Of a DNA stretch of 64,000 bases, positions 61,024 through 64,000 are shown piece by piece; position 1 is the stretch's first letter; each line of letters begins with the position of its first letter. This stretch comes from Bacillus_BU sp051233475 (GTDB lineage: Bacteria; Bacillota; Bacilli; Bacillales; Cytobacillaceae): the NCBI RefSeq assembly GCF_051233475.1, contig NZ_JBKFGH010000011.1, positions 207,727 to 271,726 of the forward strand. The letters are read 5' to 3'. A program made the translations under genes and the position numbers. A model generated the notes under the pieces. The model ran no database searches, was not told the DNA's origin, and saw only the letters and a program-made list of their open reading frames with translations.

Positions 61024-63219
61024 ATGGCGAACGATCAAGTACTTAGCGCCGAACAAGTCATCGACCGAACAAAAGCATACTTAAACGAAGAGCATGTTGA
61101 GCTGGTGAAAAAGGCATATGAATTTGCCAAGGATGCTCATCGTGAACAATATCGAAAATCTGGTGAACCGTATATTATTCATCCCATTCAAGTAGCCGGA
61201 ATTCTGGCTGATTTAGAAATGGATCCCGCAACGGTTGCAGCAGGTTTTCTTCATGACGTCGTTGAAGATACCTCTGTTTCACTAGAGGATATTAAAGCCG
61301 CGTTTAATGATGAAGTGGCAATGCTTGTCGATGGAGTGACGAAACTCGGGAAAATTAAATATAAATCACATGAAGAACAACAAGCAGAAAACCATCGAAA
61401 GATGTTTGTAGCGATGGCACAGGATATGCGGGTTATCCTTATCAAGCTCGCTGACCGTCTTCATAATATGCGGACGTTAAAACATTTACCGCACGAAAAG
61501 CAACGGAGAATTTCTAATGAAACAATGGAAATTTTTGCTCCGCTTGCCCATCGGTTGGGGATTTCGAAGGTTAAGTGGGAGCTTGAAGATACGGCATTAA
61601 GATATTTAAACCCTCAGCAATATTATCGAATTGTTAATTTAATGAAGAAAAAACGCGCTGAACGTGAGCAATACCTTGAAGAAGTCATTGCAGAAGTGCG
61701 CGCAAGAATGAACGAGGTCGCCATTAAAGCTGAAATTTCCGGAAGACCTAAACATATTTACAGCATTTATCGGAAAATGAACCAGCAAAATAAACAATTC
61801 AATGAAATCTATGATTTATTGGCGGTGCGAATTATTGTAAGCAGCATAAAAGATTGTTATGCCGTGCTTGGAATCATTCATACTTGCTGGAAACCAATGC
61901 CGGGCCGATTTAAAGATTATATTGCAATGCCAAAGCCAAATATGTATCAATCTTTGCATACAACGGTGATTGGACCGAAGGGTGAACCGCTTGAGGTTCA
62001 AATCCGAACGTCAGAAATGCACGAAATTGCAGAGTTCGGGATTGCTGCCCACTGGGCGTATAAAGAAGGGAAATCTGCGCAAGAACTTTCTTCTTATGAA
62101 GAAAAGCTTACTTGGTTCAGAGAAATTCTTGAATTCCAAAATGAAACGGACGATGCAGAAGAATTCATGGAATCGCTCAAGGTAGATTTGTTTTCGGATA
62201 TGGTGTTTGTTTTTACACCAAAGGGCGATGTCATTGAACTTCCGGCCGGTTCCGTTCCAATCGATTTTTCATACCGAATTCACTCGGAGATCGGAAATAA
62301 AACGATTGGTGCAAAAGTAAATGGAAAAATGGTTACGCTTGATTACAAATTAAAAACGGGCGATATCATTGAAATCATGACTTCCAAACATTCGTATGGG
62401 CCAAGCCAAGACTGGCTAAAGCTTGCCCAAACTTCACAAGCAAAAAATAAAATCAGAGCCTTTTTCAAGAAGCAGCGCAAAGAAGAGAACGTGGAAAAAG
62501 GGAAAGAGCTTGTTGAAAAAGAAATTCGTAATATGGATTTTGATGTGAAAGAAATCCTTACAACAGAGAATTTGAAGCGAGTTGCTGAAAAATTCAACTT
62601 TGCCAGTGATGAAGATATGTACGCTGCTGTTGGTTATAATGGGATCACGGCGCTGCAAGTGGCCAATCGTTTAACCGAAAAATGGCGGAAAAAGCGTGAT
62701 ATGGAGCAGGCGACGAATGTTACAAAAGCCGTTTCGGAGCTAAAAGGATTCGCGCCTAGTAAAAAACGTGATTCTGGTGTTCGAGTTACTGGAATAGATA
62801 ATCTACTAATTCGGCTGTCTCGCTGCTGTAACCCTGTTCCTGGTGATGAAATCGTTGGTTTTATTACGAAGGGCAGAGGAGTTTCAGTGCACCGTGCCGA
62901 TTGTACGAATATAAATACCGATGATGCTAAAGATCGTTTAATTCCGGTTGAATGGGATACGGCACTTAATGATCGAAAAGAGTACAATGTTGATATCGAA
63001 ATTACTGGATATGACCGCCGCGGCCTATTGAACGAGGTTCTTCAAGCGGTTAATGAAACAAAAACCAATATTTCAGCCGTAACTGGAAAATCTGATCGCA
63101 ATAAAGCGGCAACCATTATTATGACGATTGCCATTCACAATGTGGCACACCTGCAAAAGGTTGTTGACCGTATTAAGCAAATCCCTGATGTGTATGCAGT
63201 CAGACGGATTATGAATTAA
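61024..63219 (+). CDS. relA: Bifunctional (p)ppGpp synthetase/hydrolase Rel
   Basis: A 731-residue long Rel protein that makes and degrades (p)ppGpp in the stringent response. It has the HD hydrolase domain (HPIQVAGI and FLHDVVEDT, residues about 55-85), the synthetase domain (GRPKHIYSIYRKM, YDLLAVRIIV), TGS (FTPKGDVIELPAGSVPIDFSYRIH), a zinc-finger/helical part with SRCCNPVPGDEIVGFI and a C-terminal ACT domain. HD residues are intact, so it is bifunctional. Confidence 0.98.
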   Translation: MANDQVLSAEQVIDRTKAYLNEEHVELVKKAYEFAKDAHREQYRKSGEPYIIHPIQVAGILADLEMDPATVAAGFLHDVVEDTSVSLEDIKAAFNDEVAMLVDGVTKLGKIKYKSHEEQQAENHRKMFVAMAQDMRVILIKLADRLHNMRTLKHLPHEKQRRISNETMEIFAPLAHRLGISKVKWELEDTALRYLNPQQYYRIVNLMKKKRAEREQYLEEVIAEVRARMNEVAIKAEISGRPKHIYSIYRKMNQQNKQFNEIYDLLAVRIIVSSIKDCYAVLGIIHTCWKPMPGRFKDYIAMPKPNMYQSLHTTVIGPKGEPLEVQIRTSEMHEIAEFGIAAHWAYKEGKSAQELSSYEEKLTWFREILEFQNETDDAEEFMESLKVDLFSDMVFVFTPKGDVIELPAGSVPIDFSYRIHSEIGNKTIGAKVNGKMVTLDYKLKTGDIIEIMTSKHSYGPSQDWLKLAQTSQAKNKIRAFFKKQRKEENVEKGKELVEKEIRNMDFDVKEILTTENLKRVAEKFNFASDEDMYAAVGYNGITALQVANRLTEKWRKKRDMEQATNVTKAVSELKGFAPSKKRDSGVRVTGIDNLLIRLSRCCNPVPGDEIVGFITKGRGVSVHRADCTNINTDDAKDRLIPVEWDTALNDRKEYNVDIEITGYDRRGLLNEVLQAVNETKTNISAVTGKSDRNKAATIIMTIAIHNVAHLQKVVDRIKQIPDVYAVRRIMN

Positions 63220-63233
63220 GGAGTATAGCAAGG

Positions 63234-63674
63234 ATGAGAGTGGTTGTACAACGTAGTAAAGCAGCTAGTGTAAAAGTGGACGGGGCGACGGTCGGGGCGA
63301 TTGACAAGGGCTTTGTCTTATTGGTCGGCGTTACCCATGAGGATAAGGAAGCAGATGCTGCATTTTTAGCTGATAAAATAGCCAATCTTCGTATTTTTGA
63401 AGATGATGGCGGGAAAATGAATTTGTCGCTGTTAGATGTAGGTGGTGAGGTTTTATCCGTTTCACAGTTTACCTTATATGGTGATTGCCGAAAGGGCCGG
63501 CGGCCAAACTTCATGGAAGCAGCAAGACCGGAACATGCTATCGGTATTTATGAAGTATTTAACCAGCTTTTGCGCGAAAAAGGGATTAACGTAGAAACCG
63601 GAGTATTTGGGGCAATGATGGATGTTCAACTTATCAATGATGGTCCTGTAACATTAATTGTAGAAAGTAAATAA
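63234..63674 (+). CDS. dtd: D-aminoacyl-tRNA deacylase
   Basis: A 146-residue enzyme that removes D-amino acids from tRNA. It begins MRVVVQRSKAASVKVDG, has the catalytic SQFTLYGDCRKGRRPNF and the GAMMDVQLINDGPVT C-terminal cross-Gly-cisPro motif. It is 14 bp after relA and ends in a terminator. Confidence 0.98.
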   Translation: MRVVVQRSKAASVKVDGATVGAIDKGFVLLVGVTHEDKEADAAFLADKIANLRIFEDDGGKMNLSLLDVGGEVLSVSQFTLYGDCRKGRRPNFMEAARPEHAIGIYEVFNQLLREKGINVETGVFGAMMDVQLINDGPVTLIVESK

Positions 63675-63675
63675 T

Positions 63676-63718
63676 ATAAAGGCTGCCATGAACATTTCAT
63701 GCCAGCCTTTTTTTTATC
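63676..63718 (+). terminator. Terminator after dtd
   Basis: AAAGGCTG-C-CATG pairs with CATG-C-CAGCCTTT (about 63678-63710), with one C-C mismatch, followed by eight T. Confidence 0.82.
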
Positions 63719-63744
63719 CAATTAAAGATAGTATAAAAGTTAGT

Positions 63745-63896
63745 TGAGTGTCTAGCTCCAGCGCCCAGCGACTAGTGAACTTCGCCCACCTCCCTACGAT
63801 AAGTCAACATCGAATCGCTATCGCTCTTCGTGTTTCCTTTATCTCAGTCGATGTGCTCCAGTCCTGTCGTGCGCTACCCGGGCGCTTGCGCTTTTC
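63745..63896. repeat. Dispersed Bacillaceae-type repeat (GTCTAGCTCCAGCGCC family)
   Basis: Begins TGAGTGTCTAGCTCCAGCG and ends GGGCGCTTGCGCTTTTC. I recognise these ends from intergenic repeats common in Bacillus and Geobacillus relatives. Only one copy is in this window. An open frame inside it is not a gene. Confidence 0.7.
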
Positions 63897-63899
63897 TTA

Positions 63900-64000
63900 T
63901 TACTTCTTAAAATATTTCGCTAAGCCTTGGAAGATGCCGTTGGCAGCTTGTTCCTGAAATTGATCGGTTTGAATTAACGATTCTTCGGTAGGGTTACTTA
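63900..64000 (-). CDS. Amidase-like protein, C-terminal end (partial)
   Basis: On the minus strand the last 32 codons and stop TAA (63900-63902) read ...SNPTEESLIQTDQFQEQAANGIFQGLAKYFKK. NPxEE followed by FQ-AA--I--GI--Y is the typical C-terminus of N-acetylmuramoyl-L-alanine amidases (Amidase_3), where the glutamate is catalytic. B. subtilis has the amidase gene yrvJ after dtd, which supports this. The gene runs off the window. Confidence 0.7.
   Translation of the reverse strand, partial: SNPTEESLIQTDQFQEQAANGIFQGLAKYFKK

Noticed and set aside
63748..63957. Plus-strand open frame near the window end
   Set aside because: It lies in a dispersed repeat and overlaps the well-supported amidase C-terminus on the other strand.

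Overview
This window is chromosomal DNA of an endospore-forming member of the Bacillaceae. The gene order hemD-hemB-hemL-spoVID-ysxE-valS-folC ... maf-radC-mreBCD-minCD-spoIVFAB-rplU-prp-rpmA-spo0B-obg-pheB-pheA-niaR-safA-coxA-bofC-ruvAB-queA-tgt-yajC-spoVB-comN-secDF-recJ-apt-relA-dtd follows the Bacillus subtilis chromosome closely. Base composition, strong AGGAGG-type ribosome sites, TTG/GTG starts, a T-box, an L21 leader and sigma-E-like promoters fit the same group. It is not B. subtilis itself: it has an RNase E/G-type gene, a full type IV pilus cluster, an ammonia-type nadE beside safA, and no nifS-nadBCA next to niaR. A Neobacillus- or Mesobacillus-like lineage is plausible, but the genus cannot be fixed from sequence alone.

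Layout. 1-5031: haem synthesis (end of hemD, hemB, hemL) and the spore coat pair spoVID-ysxE. 5049-8636: a small membrane protein, then valS behind a T-box with a GUC valine specifier; a dispersed repeat lies between the T-box attenuator and valS. 8676-8996: two adjacent arrays with an exact 21-bp period, then folC. 10557-23182: a type IV pilus locus (three minor-pilin-like proteins, an acidic membrane protein, a VanW-type protein, PilB, PilT, PilC, PilA, PilD, PilM, PilN, PilO), placed where B. subtilis has only comC. 23326-34640: spoIIB, maf, radC, cell shape and division (mreBCD, minCD), the pro-sigma-K processing pair spoIVFA-spoIVFB, rng, and the L21/Prp/L27 ribosomal operon. 34726-34918 and 38480-38895: two arrays with a 52-bp period that both start GTGCCC. 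35123-43973: spo0B, obg, pheB, pheA, niaR, safA, a kinase-like protein, nadE and a CoxA-type lipoprotein. 44017-46200 (minus strand): a second minor-pilin-like triad. 46390-57325: bofC, ruvAB, queA, tgt, yajC, small membrane proteins, spoVB, comN, secDF. 57371-64000: recJ, apt, relA, dtd, two more copies of the dispersed repeat, another repeat family, and the 3' end of a minus-strand amidase-like gene.

How it works together. Much of the window is core growth machinery: translation, cell shape, secretion, DNA repair, stringent response. Sporulation genes are threaded through it (spoVID, ysxE, spoIIB, spoIVFAB, spo0B, safA, coxA, bofC, spoVB). Four of the sporulation genes carry upstream sequences with sigma-E-like spacing. 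The most distinctive accessory content is the pilus system: one complete assembly locus plus a distant, paralogous triad without its own ATPase or peptidase. Both triads have Spo0A-box-like sequences repeated at exactly 10 bp just upstream, which suggests, but does not prove, that pilus gene expression is tied to the sporulation decision.
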